From Ceratobasidium sp. AG-K (lineage: Eukaryota > Basidiomycota > Agaricomycetes > Cantharellales > Ceratobasidiaceae), in the NCBI GenBank assembly GCA_037039685.1, contig JAWNGF010000017.1, forward strand, positions 310,001 to 374,000: a stretch of DNA of 64,000 nucleotides. The letters are read 5' to 3'. Position numbers and translations under genes: made by a program. Positions within the stretch are counted from its first letter, which is position 1, and every line of letters starts with the position of its first letter. Of the stretch, positions 1 to 11,721 are shown one piece after another. The notes under the pieces are model-generated. The model was not told the DNA's origin. It was given only the letters and a program-made list of their open reading frames with translations, and did no database searches.

Positions 1-2
1 TT

Positions 3-855
3 GAGCGGCAAAGGTTCAAGAAAGCGGTTGAAGACTGGCGCGAGAGGAAGATGTATGAACTGCTGGAGAGAATCGACATTTGTGAGGACGCCTTCATGAA
101 TGACAAGGAGCTGCTGCGGATCGCTCGACATCGTGGCTTCCAGACTGTCGAGGACTTTGATCATCCGAACGTTGCTTGGGAAGGATTCAACGAAACATGC
201 GCCGAGCTCTTGGAGGTGATCCACACACTCGAAAGGATGATACAAGACTAGGCCGATAAGAAAGCAGCAGAGGAGGCGGAGCGATTACGACAACAAGAGG
301 AGCGTCGGGCAAAGGCGCTGGCCAAGCAACAAGAGCGTCGACAGAGGGAGGAGGAGGCTAGGGAGCGCCAGCGCTTGGAAGAGGAGACAAGAGCATGAGC
401 ATGGGAGCCCCCAGAACACCCCGTCTTTGCTGCATCCACATCACAAGTGGCAGATCCCCAGGCGCTTGGGTGCCCCATCCAGACGATTCGGATTCGACCC
501 AATGGGCTACCAATATAGTCAAACACTCCAACCCACTCGACATCCATTCATCACGGGCTTCCGTCACCAATTACTCCGACCACGCCAGCATTTAGCAGCG
601 CATATACTCCAATTCAAACTCGGATACCATCACTAGCAGGTGTTGTGGGACCTTCACAATCTGTAGCTAACCAGAACCCCTCAAATGCGACCTTTACATT
701 TGCGACACCTATTATACAGAGTGCCCAAGGCTCAGGGCTATCTCAACCTCATCTGGCGTCAACTCCAAGTCGCCCCCGACGTCCTCAAAAACCACGGGAA
801 CTGCTTCCGGGGGAATTGTCGTTCCAGTTGGACCATTATCCAGGTCCAGGTCGAT
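3..855 (+). pseudogene. decayed coding relic, charged coiled-coil then Ser/Pro/Thr-rich
   Basis: One frame can be read from the left edge to a stop at 853-855, but it is interrupted by TAG at 249-251, TGA at 396-398 and TAG at 514-516. The first part is a charged helical segment (about 80 residues, including FNETCAELLEVIHTLERMI), then an R/E/Q-rich coiled coil up to about 395, then a Pro/Ser/Thr-rich tail. The composition stays protein-like after each stop, which suggests recent decay. The layout resembles the N-terminal region of retrotransposon Gag-type or structural proteins, but no diagnostic motif (zinc knuckle, protease) is visible. It is truncated by the window edge. Its end overlaps the acidic tail of the pseudogene on the other strand, so one of the two must end earlier. 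Confidence 0.4.
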
Positions 856-3536
856 AATGTCCTCGTCAGGGGAGGGTGATTGAGGACTGAATTCAGGTGT
901 ATCTGTGTCACTCCATGTCTGTTCGTTGGATAGTGTATTGTAATAAATGTTGCGTTTATTTGCGTATTCTTGAAGTTTGCCAGATTTGAGCGAATTGCTC
1001 CCTAGAACAATACAGTCCTTGGCCCTGTTTGCCTTGTCAATTTCTTGCTCGGGGACTTCTACATGCATTTTTTGGCCCTGGTGTGCACGAATGAGCACCT
1101 GAACATCAGCTTCACGCTTTGGATCTTTGTGAATATGTGAGCATTTAATGCCCAATACCTAGAAGTACTCAATAATAGATTTGGCTGCTCATAGGGAGTT
1201 CTGCACCTTTTCCTCAACATGCTTCACTATATCCAAATAGAATGGTATTACAGGGGATACCTTCTTGTACTGTTCCCATGATGAGTTCTGTGGGGGTGGA
1301 CCATAGTCCTATTGTATGTGAGCAAGGGATAGTAGAAAATCCTAAACAGTTTCTCACCCGAATACCAGCATTGTTATACTCTTGCCTCTGATCGATTGGA
1401 TAGAAGCTATCTGCACAGCCGGTCATATTGACAAGCAAGCAGTGTTGCATGATTGCCTTCCTGCAACAGACGGTCAAGCGACTGCATCAGAGCCGAAACT
1501 GACCCATTTACCTAACATTCGGAGTGCACTGGTATGTGATAAGCTGCAAGAACTCCCAAACCTCCCGTGCATAATTCGAGTTGCCAGAACCTGCAAAGTA
1601 AATCATTAGTTCCGGCAGTAAATCTTCGATCCAGTCGATCCGCCCATGTTTATTAGCCGTACGGAACGCATAATAAAGCAATAAATCGCGATTTTGAATG
1701 ATGGCTGTTGCATGGGCTCCATCTGTTGAGTGAGATTTTCTCAAGCGCCACAGAGCCTGAGATGAAGTGTGCTCAGTACGTATGCTAGTTACAAGCTTGA
1801 GAATCTCTTCAGCCGAGTGGTTTTCAATCCATGCTACTAGCTCTTCATTTGATTCAGTCTTTGTCTCTGTCAAAAAGATCCCTCGGAAGTGTGCCTCGGC
1901 CTCGTGCTGAAGAAATTCGTCCACTGTATGAAAGTCTGGGCGCTTCTTGTTCATATTGACCTGTAAACCTGTTCGTGACAATAGAATGACATCAGAGGCA
2001 AAGGTTGAGCCTGAAGAGGTACCACGAGCGGTCTCAAATACACCAGCTGCCAGGGCCATCTCACAGTGAAATAACCCAAAGAGGAATACCAGGGGCTCGA
2101 AGCGGTCAATGCTATTTTGATCCTCTCCCCGGAACCATTGTACTCCTCGACAGTACTGGACCGTAGTTTGATCACCAACCCAAGGAACTAGTCGTTCGAT
2201 CGCAAGCTTGTTGCGTGCATTGCCCTTTGTAAGCTCCAAGTCATTCAGAACATATGGGATGATTTGCGAGTTACCCGAGTATGTTGTCTCCTCCTGATTG
2301 ATGGTTGGAAGCATAAAGAAGTTTGTGCGATGCTCCTTTCCATGTGGGAGCTATTGAGGGCCAGGTGTACGATTAAGGATATCAGACTTGAGTACTTTCG
2401 ATGTGTCCATGCCAGGTACCATCCTCAGAAAGTCTAGAATATCAAAGCAATAGTCAAGTCGGACACGATCCTGCCTTTCAGCCTTCATAAGATCCTTCCA
2501 AGAAAGATGTCTAGCAGTATCAGCGATTCGCTGCGCTTTAAGCTGGCGCAAAAACGGTCCAAAGTCGTCAGCTGCAAATAACTCTGTGGCAGAGGCGGGT
2601 AGGACAATCATTGATATTCCCGTGCCATTGTCTGTTGTGCTTTGATTATCTCCACGCTGCGAGGCCACCTTGAATGCTATACGAATGTTGTCGTGCACAA
2701 TAACAATCGGGTGATTAAGCGCTGCCTCAATGGCCTGTATGCGCTTTTCTTCGCTCATTTTTTCGACTGCATTCATGATGGTATTATAGCTAACAACGAT
2801 TCCGGCTTGATGTAAGAGATTGAATACTGGCTTGCTCGTGTGTTTGGCATGCATGTAAAACCCAAGGATGTATGGTAGGGTGTTGTTTAAGCGATTGGAG
2901 CGGTAGGCGAGCGATGCAATGGTCGTAATCGTTCCCTGTTTCATGATTAGCAATGCTCCCGTACATCACACTCACTACATACAAGGTGCGGATGTGGTCG
3001 TATTCCTTTTGTCTCTGCTTTGTTGGCTACAGGCTCCTCGATCTCATTGCCCGACGATGTAGCTAGTGTTTTGAATAGATGCTTGCACTTGCTAGTCATA
3101 TCAGTGTGTAGCGACTCGGCTGTTATTTTAGCAAGCTCGTCGGGATTGGCGAGGACGTCTTTGGGTACACGGTAGCTTTTCCCCAAGTCACTCAGTTCCT
3201 CTTTGTAGATCTCCGTCATTTTTGCCGATGCGAACTCAACGAGTGTCCTCTTAGCGACAACCGGGGATTTCCGCCGCCTTTTGGGGGTCTCGGGGGTTTG
3301 TAGAGGTTCTCAAGTGTCGCAGCGAGCTTGTTGGTCTGAACAAAGCTTCGGCGTGCGGCTTTTGTTGACTCGTGGTCCCGAGACTCGGGGTTTCCATAAC
3401 AAACTCCATGGAAAAATATCCCAAAGTCGAGCTCAAGTGTCTGCATAAGCTCTAGGACCTTGGCCGACTTATCATGTAGTTGTTTCTCGGGCGAGACTGG
3501 CTGCCCTTCCTCGTCGGACACGGGGTCCGGGGCCAT
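712..3536 (-). pseudogene. DUF6589-domain protein, broken
   Basis: Reading leftward from ATG 3536-3534, the segments join into one DUF6589-type protein, a basidiomycete family of transposase-like proteins. Diagnostic stretches are the central TINQEETTYSGN / VGDQTT / DRFEPLVFLFGLFHCEMAL region (about 2310-2050) and the late block HCLLVNMTGCADSFYPID (about 1450-1395). Introns of the host type fit at 2936-2982, 1461-1511 and 1309-1357, and perhaps 1159-1206, which would remove stops at 1189-1191 and 1159-1161. Two lesions remain. A one-base frameshift lies near 3265-3295, in a run of C and A, between the N-terminal part and the KRRRKSPVV segment. An in-frame TAG lies at 2351-2353, between PGPQ and LPHGKEH. 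The protein ends in an acidic tail (DEDIIDLDLDN). No terminal repeats were found around it. The family call comes from remembered motif spacing. Confidence 0.65.
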
Positions 3537-4085
3537 CGGGGCATTATCCCCCCAACGGAACTATCTGAACCGCGACGGCGTCGAGAACGAGTTCTTCGAT
3601 GCATGTGGACATTTTCTAGGGTCTATTACAGTCGTCTGCGGCCGGAATATGGTCGAACGAGGCAGAGGGGAGGCGTCGGCTTTACCATCGGCGATAATTT
3701 TACTAGTGGCTGCGGCCATGGGTTACATTTTCACACGCGTCTAATTTGATGGCGCAAATTGCGCGACCCGAGGCTAACCGACTCTAGCAGCAATTTTTAT
3801 TATTCTACGGATACATGGTTTCCATCCGGTTGTGGCGGGACGGGGGACGGTGACAGCACTAGGACAATTGTTCTAAGCTCCATGGGCGGTCCCGATCCGG
3901 CGATTACATTACTTGTTATCAAAGGATTGGTCAGCCGCCCAAAATGGATGATTACGTTCTAGGCAACTCATGCTGAGAGACACCTTGGCCACGCACCACC
4001 GTCAACGACGAGAACCAACATTAATCTTAACTCACAAAGCACACGTCTACATTTCCTCGCATAGACTTAGGAGGCCATCCGATAG
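3537..4085. other. intergenic, divergent promoter region
   Basis: This 549-bp gap lies between the 5' end of the leftward DUF6589 relic and the start of the rightward NACHT-WD40 gene. Both plus-strand frames open here overlap the relic and have no recognisable composition. I see no RNA gene, repeat or clear TATA box. Confidence 0.4.
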
Positions 4086-7000
4086 ATGGCGTCTGATCCA
4101 GAATCTTCGCTGTTTAGCGCGTTCTTTCGCAACTGTTTGCCATGGACCAGGTCTCGCACCATCTCAAACTACAGCTCGAACGATCTCGAGCCCCGTGTCC
4201 AGCCGACCGCCGGTTCACCCCAAAATTCTCTCTCTACCAGTATGCCAATGATGAACCTGGGCGTACCTGCCTCAACCGACACTGGTGGCGACGACGCGCC
4301 AGGAGTGGTTGCCTGGCAGGCATTGACAAAGGCACTTCAGGCTCTCGAGTCGAGTCTCGAGGTCTTTCCCCCACTAAAGGCTGCCATTGGAGGACTGGTT
4401 TCGTGCGCACAGCATGTCAAGGTACCTTGCGGCTATCCGATGCTATATGACAGGCTCTAAAATAATCACACTTGCAGATGGCTCAGAAAAATCAGTCAGA
4501 GTACAGAAGCCTCGCATCGGATCTGACAGGTCTGGTCAGTAGTCTGCAGTCGCATTTGCCAAATTCGAGGCCGACTCGAATGCCCTACTCGATTCCCAAC
4601 GTTGCACGGTGAGTTTGTCTGGCCTTTACAAAGTCTCAAGTGGGCTGAAGCGTGAAAAGCGCAATTGAAGAACACACTGGATATTTAAAGCGAAAGCGTG
4701 AACAACATGAAGCCGTGGGCTATGTCATGGCGAGGGAGGATAATGAAAACATACTGGAGCGGTATCGCAGAATTGAGTCGTTGTTTCGTCAACTACAGGC
4801 AGGTGCCTCACCTATGGAAGCTTGGCAATGCCACTAAATCCTGTGTAGATCGATATCTCACTAAGCACTTGGACGCTGGCGCATGAGCAGTGGTCGGTAT
4901 GTTTGCGAAGCTTTTACTTTACCGGTGGGATGATATCCATCTATTGTCCTTTAGGATACACGACTGAAAGACTTGGCACCTGCCCATGACGCCTGCTACA
5001 ACTCGACCTTGTCCATGGATCTGCAGCGACATGGGTGTACCAAGAATACCCGCGAGAAGGTTTTGAACGATACGCTGACCTGGACAAGGAACCCGAATGC
5101 GGCAAAGATCTACTGGATGAACGGCATGGCTGGGACAGGCAAGACCACAATTGCATACAGTCTATGCGAGGCCCTTGAGAAAAACAGGCAGCTTGGTGGC
5201 AGCTTCTTCTGCTCTCGCAACTCGCCAGACTGCAGAGATGTGAGCCGAATCGTACCGACAATCGCATACCAGCTTGCTCGATTCTCAAACCCGTACCAGT
5301 CGGCGTTATGTGAAATGCTAGGAAACGAACCTGATGTAGCTAGGCGGAAGGTCGATGTACAGTTCAATGAGCTGATACTCGAGCCGCTGACGAGCGTGAA
5401 GGACGCGCTGCCCCAAGACATAGTGATCGTGATAGATGCGCTGGACGAGTGTGCCGACAGCAACGCGATGAGACTCGTGCTGGATCTTGTGTTCCGACAT
5501 GCAACCGAGCTTCCAGTCAAGTTCTTTATTACCAGCCGCCCCGAAGCGGGTATCTCCAGCAAAATTATGCGCTATGACTCTACCTCCCGGTCAATCCTTC
5601 ACCTACATGATATCGAGGCCTCGCTGGTTCAGTCAGACATTGAGGTGTACTTGACGGAGGCGTTGGATTCAATTCATCCGGATGTAAAGGATGTTGAGCG
5701 CCTTGCTGCTCGGGCCGGTTGCCTTTTCATTTTTGCAGCTACTGTTGTGCGATATATCGCGCCTAATAACTCATACGTCGATCACCGCCAGCGCCTGTCC
5801 ACTATGCTCCAAGCCACCTCGACCGCCGAACAAGGGCGGTACAAAGAGGTGGATGACCTTTACTCGACTATCTTATCCAAGGCTCTCGAAGACGACATGT
5901 TTGAAGCGAGCGAGACTACAACCAGGCAGCTGGTACTGTGGACAGTTGTATGCGCTTGCGAACCAGTGAACGCATTCACGCTTGCCCAGATACTTGACAT
6001 CGAAGACCAGCGAAAGCTAGAAGTTGCACTTGAGCCATTACGGTCGATTCTTCATGTATCACGGGACAATGGCGTGATCTCGACTTTGCACGCCTCGTTC
6101 CCAGACTTTCTCCTCAGCCCTAAGCGGTCTGGTCGATTTGTGTGCAAAAAAAACAGCCATGACGAGTACCTGGCTTCCCGGTCCTTCGGTGTCATGATTC
6201 ATCAACTACGGTTCAATATAGGCGACCTTGGATCGTCCTACTTGCTAGACAGCGACATTTTCGATCTTGAAGCCCGGGTCGAGCGAGCAATATCTTCTGG
6301 CTTAGCATATGCCTGCAGGTACTGGGGAGACCACTTGACCCAGGCTGGGACTTCAGTGGAGATGCTACGCGCTTTAGAAGATTTCATGAATCATCGATTG
6401 CTGTTCTGGATGGAGGTGCTGAATCTAAAGAAATGGATGGGACATGCGGAGAACATTATGACACAAGTCCTGATCTGGCTTCCAGTGAGTCCTCAAATAG
6501 TATATGTATTGGCTATGTCCTGACACGAGACAGAAAAATGGGCTGCAAAATGAGCTCTATCATTTTATATACGATGCGCGTAACTTCATCACCAGCTTCG
6601 CCGGAAATGTGGTTTCGCTTAGTACTCCTCACATCTATGTCTCCGCCTTGCCTTTCATTCCTACACGGAATCGCGTGCGACTGAGTTACTGGCCCCTAAC
6701 ACGGGGCTACTCAGAGTCGAAGGTAAAGCAATGGAAGTCCGAGCAAAGTCTGCGTTAGCCGTCTGGTCCGTTGGATCAAGCACTGAATGTCTCGCTCGGT
6801 CTAGGGACGGCAGACAAATTGTCTCTGGCTCGGAGGATAGCACTATGAGCATCTGGGACGTGTCGGCAGGCACTCGCATTATTGGGCCATTAAAAGGCCA
6901 TACTGACGGGATCGTGTCCTTCGCCTTCTCTCCTGATGGCGGTCGTATTGCTTCTGGCTCCTACGATCTCACGATCCGCATTTGGGACGCAAATACTGGC

Positions 7001-8773
7001 ATGCTAATAGGACATCCTCTTGTTGGTCATGAGAAGGTCATGGGCGGTCTCTCATTCTTCCCCGATAGCTCCCGTCTGGTATCTGCTTCAGATGATTGCA
7101 CCATCCGAATGTGGAATGTAGTTCAAGGTACCGAGCTCGGCCAGCCACTTACAGGCCACCAAGACGCGGTGATGGCGGTAGCCATTTCGCCAGATGGCAA
7201 GCGCATAGCGTCGGGGTCTGACGATCGCACCATTAGAATATGGGACCCCGAGAGCCGCTTGACCATTGCCGGGCCGTTTATTGGGCATACCGATTGGGTA
7301 GAGTCCATCGCATTCTCCTCGGATGGGGTGCGCCTTGTTTCAGGCTCTAAGGATCATACGGTCAGGGTGTGGAACTCGTACAGCGGAGAGACGGTAGCTG
7401 GTCCGTTTGAAGGACATGTAGATCGTGTGAGATCGGTTGCGTTCTCGCCCGATGACAGGACTATTGCATCTGCATCCTATGATCGTACGATTCGTGTCTG
7501 GGACTCTAACGACGGGCGACTGCTAGCTGGACCATTCAATGGCCACCGTGACAGAGTGAACGCAGTTGTATTCTCTTCGGACGGTACGCGGGTCTACTCT
7601 GGGTCCGCCGACGGCACAATCTGCGTATGGGACACCCGCGATGGGACAACGGGCGGCGATGCAATTTCGGGACACACCGGTGGGATACGATGCGTCGCCT
7701 TCTCGCCCGACGGCACACGCGCTGCGTCTGGCTCGAGAGACTGCACGGTCTGCATCTGGGACACACAAAGCGGCGCACTCGTCGCCGATCCATTCACGGG
7801 TCACACAGGCGGGGTCCTTTCGGTCGCGTTCTCACCAGACGGAGCACGCATCGTGTCTGGCTCTGATGATCGCACACTGCGCACATGGGACGCGTCCACC
7901 GGCGCTTTGCTTGCCGGTCCGTTTGAAGGGCACACCAGCTCGATCTGGGCGGTCACGTTTTCGCCGGATGGAAGCAAAATTGCATCTGGCTCCCATGACA
8001 CCACCATCCGACTCTGGAGCTCCACAACTGGCACACCCGTCACTCAGCCGTTTAATGGCCACACCAAGGGAATCCCGTCGGTTGGGTTCTCGCCCGACGG
8101 TTCTCGCATTGTTTCCGGTTCCGACGACACCACGGTGCGAGTGTGGGATGCCACCGGCGGCAACCCGATCTGGATATCCAATGCTCACACTACCGGGGTT
8201 CCCTGCGTGGTGTTCTCGCCCAGTGGGACGCGTGTAGTGTCTGGCTCACGGAGATGCACTATTCTGGTTCTAGATGCGCGTGACGGCGCTGTGTTGCATG
8301 GCCCTTTCGCCGGGCCAAGCGCCTTGGCCTACCCCCTTGCCCTCTCACCTGATGGGGCGAGCGTTGCCTCCGTTTCTTACGGTCGAACGGTGCACGTGTG
8401 GGAAGCGCAGAGCCGGAAGATCATAGCTGGTCCACTTCGAGATTCTGGTGGTGAGATCTGGTCTGTTGCATTTTCCCCCGACGGTACGCATGTCATCGCT
8501 GGCTGGGCTAACGGCATGGTTCGAATCTGGGACGTAGCAGCTGCCACTCAGCCCACGGCCTCATCATTCTACGACTGGTCCATCGACGACGACGGGTGGC
8601 TGACCGACTTGAACTCGCAGCGGGTGGCCTGGGTGCCGTCTGACCTCCGCCACAGAATTTCGTTGTCCAGTATGTTCGGCCCCGTCGTGTCGGGTGGAGG
8701 TTGCACAATCTGTATTGACGATGCCTCGCTGGTGGGACATCGGTGGTGCGAGTGTTATGCTTCATTGCAGTAG
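4086..8773 (+). pseudogene. NLR-like protein: MLKL-like helical N-terminus, NACHT, WD40 repeats (one-base frameshift)
   Basis: This is a STAND/NLR-type regulator of the kind linked to heterokaryon incompatibility and cell death in fungi. Exons: 4086-4421, 4478-4608, 4660-4798, 4849-4896, 4955-6484, 6534-8773. The third intron uses a GC donor (4799). The N-terminal ~190 residues contain FPPLKAAIGGLVSCAQHV and a helical YRRIESLFRQLQ segment, resembling the MLKL/HeLo-type four-helix bundle. NACHT follows, with Walker A GMAGTGKTT, Walker B IVIVIDALDEC and FFITSRPE. The C-terminus has 14 WD40 repeats, each with SPDG...SGS.D.T.R.WD, enough for two seven-bladed propellers. In the run GGGG at 6703-6706 the frame ends; one extra G would join the halves into 1,474 residues. 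It could be a true null allele or an assembly error. Without the extra base, the first product stops at 6758, before any WD40 repeat. Confidence 0.85.
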
Positions 8774-9199
8774 CCAGTTTCGCGATAACTATCGCGTGCC
8801 TCTTGTGCTGTGTAGGGTCTTCAGATTGTCGTGGCGTCGTTGCCCTGTGTTTTTTCTGATACGCTGTACAGTCACCTGCTCTAGTATTTTCCGTATCTTA
8901 AGTGTTATCATTCGTGATGTGAGGTTTTGTAACGGGTTCTGTAACGGAGCCCGCGGAGGCAGCAGAGTGATACCGCTCGCCTCAAGGCAGTCAGCTCATA
9001 CAGGCGAGTCACGGGGCTCGATTTCTCCCGCTCTCGATTATCATTGCGCTGACCAAACTCTGGTTCTCTCATTCGGTTGCTCTATCTCACTTCCTCGTTT
9101 TTTGGTTTCTTCTGTTCGTGTTCCCTTTTTTTTCTGATAGTGCTGTCGTAACGGTGCAATTTTACTTACTAGTACAGTCTGGAACACGCTGTTAGTTGA
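8774..9199. other. 3' flank of the NACHT-WD40 gene
   Basis: T-rich sequence with no recognisable coding signal. It probably holds the 3' UTR of the upstream gene and the 3' side of the kinase relic on the other strand. Confidence 0.35.
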
Positions 9200-10141
9200 A
9201 GCAACTAAACACAGCCTGGTGAGCTTGCCATCCCATACGCATATACATCGGTTTTCCGGCTTATTACGGGTGCGCTCTCCGGGAACAAGAGCTCAGGCCC
9301 CATATGGTATGAGTAGTTGAGCAATTCGGCCAAAAGGGCTATATACCGCCCGTCGCGTAGAGAAACAGGGATCCGTCGTATTTGTAAACCTGGGGGTAAG
9401 GTACTTTAGCCGGGAGCCCCCAAAATCAGAAATCATGACGGCGCCATTGTCAGAAACCATGACATTTGCCCAATAGAGCACGCTAATGAATTAGCCTAAC
9501 CCCCTGAGTTAAAAACAGTTTGACCGCTTTCAAGTCACCATGAACCTATCTCGTGGATCAACTCACTGATACAACCCGAGCCTACTGATTTGCTCACCAT
9601 CTCATTCGCATGAATGTACGATAGCCCTGCACAAACAGCTTAACACCCATACACCTTAAGACAGATCTCAGATAATCATCGGACAATACTCACAAGATTA
9701 ACTTGGTTTGCGCCAGGATTGTGTCTAATATATGACATCAAATTGCCGTCGTCCGTCTGTTCCGCCTACGAATCACAGCAACCCCATCAGGGGGAATACG
9801 TTGGGGTGTTTCAATCTCGACCAATGATACAGTTCTCGTGCCACACGCTGCTCGGACAGAACGAGTCAACCACATCTCGTGTTCAAACTGTTTATTACAC
9901 TGGCCTTTGGTGATTTTAGCTCTCTCAACGACACTATCTTTACCCGGTTTGTCGTAGATTCTCATCGCTTTAATGGCGATATTGGTTCCGGGCGTCACAG
10001 TCCCATGCGTCGTAGCTCCTTTATAAGCATTGCAGAAGCCCCCGCCTCCGAACGGGAATTTGCTACACTTGGACAAATCGATCCGAGGTGTGAAGTCCAG
10101 ACAATCTCGTTTGGAGAAGGCGCAAACAATATCTACCGGTG
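9200..10141 (-). pseudogene. protein kinase relic
   Basis: Read leftward, the kinase landmarks appear in order but in different frames. The N-lobe at 10120-9740 has the glycine-rich loop FPFGGGGFCNAYKG and the VAIK-type NIAIKAMRIYD. The catalytic loop VHGDLKAV is encoded at 9545-9525. The magnesium loop is VMVSDNGAVMISDFGGSR at about 9470-9420. The APE-type motif GPELLFPES and DVYAYGM (9249-9229) close the C-lobe. The asparagine normally following HGDLKAxN is separated by sequence with no clean intron, and the activation loop changes frame near 9365. The kinase family looks like the large basidiomycete Tyr-kinase-like expansion. No intact start-to-stop reading can be made, so I call it a pseudogene rather than a multi-intron gene. 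Confidence 0.7.
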
Positions 10142-11720
10142 ACTATATTAATGACATTAACATTATTTAAAGCCACAAGCCAAGTGGATACCACGCGCCG
10201 TCCCACTGCCGATAGTCTCTATGTCAGTCCCTGTGAGCGGGTCTGTATCATCCATAGTAGAGCTCATAATGGTCGTTGCTTCCGCATGGCCTGGATTGAA
10301 ATAAAGTTTTCGGAACAGGGTGCGTTGGGAACCAGTTCCCCTATGACTTGGGTCTCGTCACTATTGGATTGGCTTTGGTTTAGCAAGGGACTTGCATTGA
10401 GCAGGGTTACAATATGTCGTGATCGTAGAGTAGAGGGTCACAATATCGTAAGCGCTTGTTTTGCATTGTTTCACTGCGTGTAAGCATCCGCGGCCGCAGC
10501 AGTAAGCCAGCAACGCCGCACCAATTTGCCTCGGCCGGAGGCAGGAAGGACGTCTTTTTGTCATGAGCGCGCCTTGAACGATGGTGCCTTGTCTCGTTCG
10601 TTTTGCCCAGGTTTCATGCGGTTGAGCACCCGATATTCGCACGACACTGCAAGGGAATGTTAAGATATCCTTAGCAAACAATGCCCCGGTTCTAGCTCTC
10701 GGTAACTGATGCATGAGACGTAGCTACAGCACAGTTTTCAAGTCTCGGTTGTCAATATCAATTTATTTGACAGTGTCGGTGGCTGGTGGATGCAATGGTC
10801 AAATCGGGTAAATGTCAAATGTTTCACGTGACTGAACCTTTATTCCATTTTAGCCATGTTTATTAGCTCCAAGAACACAAGGCCTAACCGCCGAGAACTC
10901 TGCAAACTCGAACAAGCTCGCTAGGCTCGTGGGATGTTTTGATGGCGGGATCTTTCTCGCCCCGTGAGCGTTTAGTGCCCGGGAGCTCGGTGTTCGCCTA
11001 GTAGCCAGTTACTCGTGGCCTTTGACGACCGCCGACGCCAAGCGAGAAAGGACCCGCCGTTATGAGAGCTCACGAAATTTACATTTTTTGCTGATGGACA
11101 AGGAACTGAGACAACCATACGCTGTGACCTTGACGAGCTTGAGCAAGGGTGCGTTTATTGGATTTTGGGGCGTTGGGCGCGTACCTGTTGATCAACTGGA
11201 GACGCCCCCACATCGGAGTCTATTTTGCCTCGGCGGGGGGCGGCCAGATGAAATAGACTCGCGAAATGAATCCCGAGGCTAGGCTGACGACGGTTTCACG
11301 ATTCGCCAAAAGCGTCGGAGGCTGCGCAAATTCTGCTTGGGCGGCAAAACTCGTCGGCCCGCCTTGGTCAGCTACTAAAATAGTAATTGAATTGACATTT
11401 CGAGCGGTCGCTGTGGTGACTGGGATGTGCGTCATTGCCGAGACGTACCTTGATACATGTTTCCACGCGGTGAAACAGGATTTGGAGGGGTGGGGCAATG
11501 ATGTCAGTCGGGTACAAAAGGAAACCGGCACCCTGTTGGTCTTTCTCTTTCTGCCTACCACATCTGATCCAACCCTGTTCTGTCTTACTTTATCTGCGCC
11601 TGATACTACTTTATCCGAGTCATCTTTGATAGATATTAATACTGATTGGGCGTCTACCAAACAGGCAAGTCAACGTGTTGGATAAATAGCCCTACACCGC
11701 TCACAGCCTCCCAGCTCAAC
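10142..11720. other. intergenic, no gene recognised
   Basis: There are long overlapping frames on both strands around 11220-11685, but neither has a recognisable domain and they shadow each other. A stretch near 10890-10980 loosely resembles the left arm of the foldback element at 43.7 kb (shared GATGGCGGGA and CTCG-rich context). The last 40 bases (GATAAATAG near 11682) may be the core promoter of the next gene. Confidence 0.3.
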
Positions 11721-11721
11721 C

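Noticed and set aside
3460..3744. Plus-strand frame of 94 codons
   Set aside because: It overlaps the start of the DUF6589 relic and has no domain or splice context.
7523..8237. Long frames on both strands inside the WD40 region
   Set aside because: They are shadows of the repeat array; their periodicity follows the WD40 units.
11220..11685. Overlapping plus and minus frames of about 140 codons
   Set aside because: Neither has a recognisable motif or start context; each mirrors the other.
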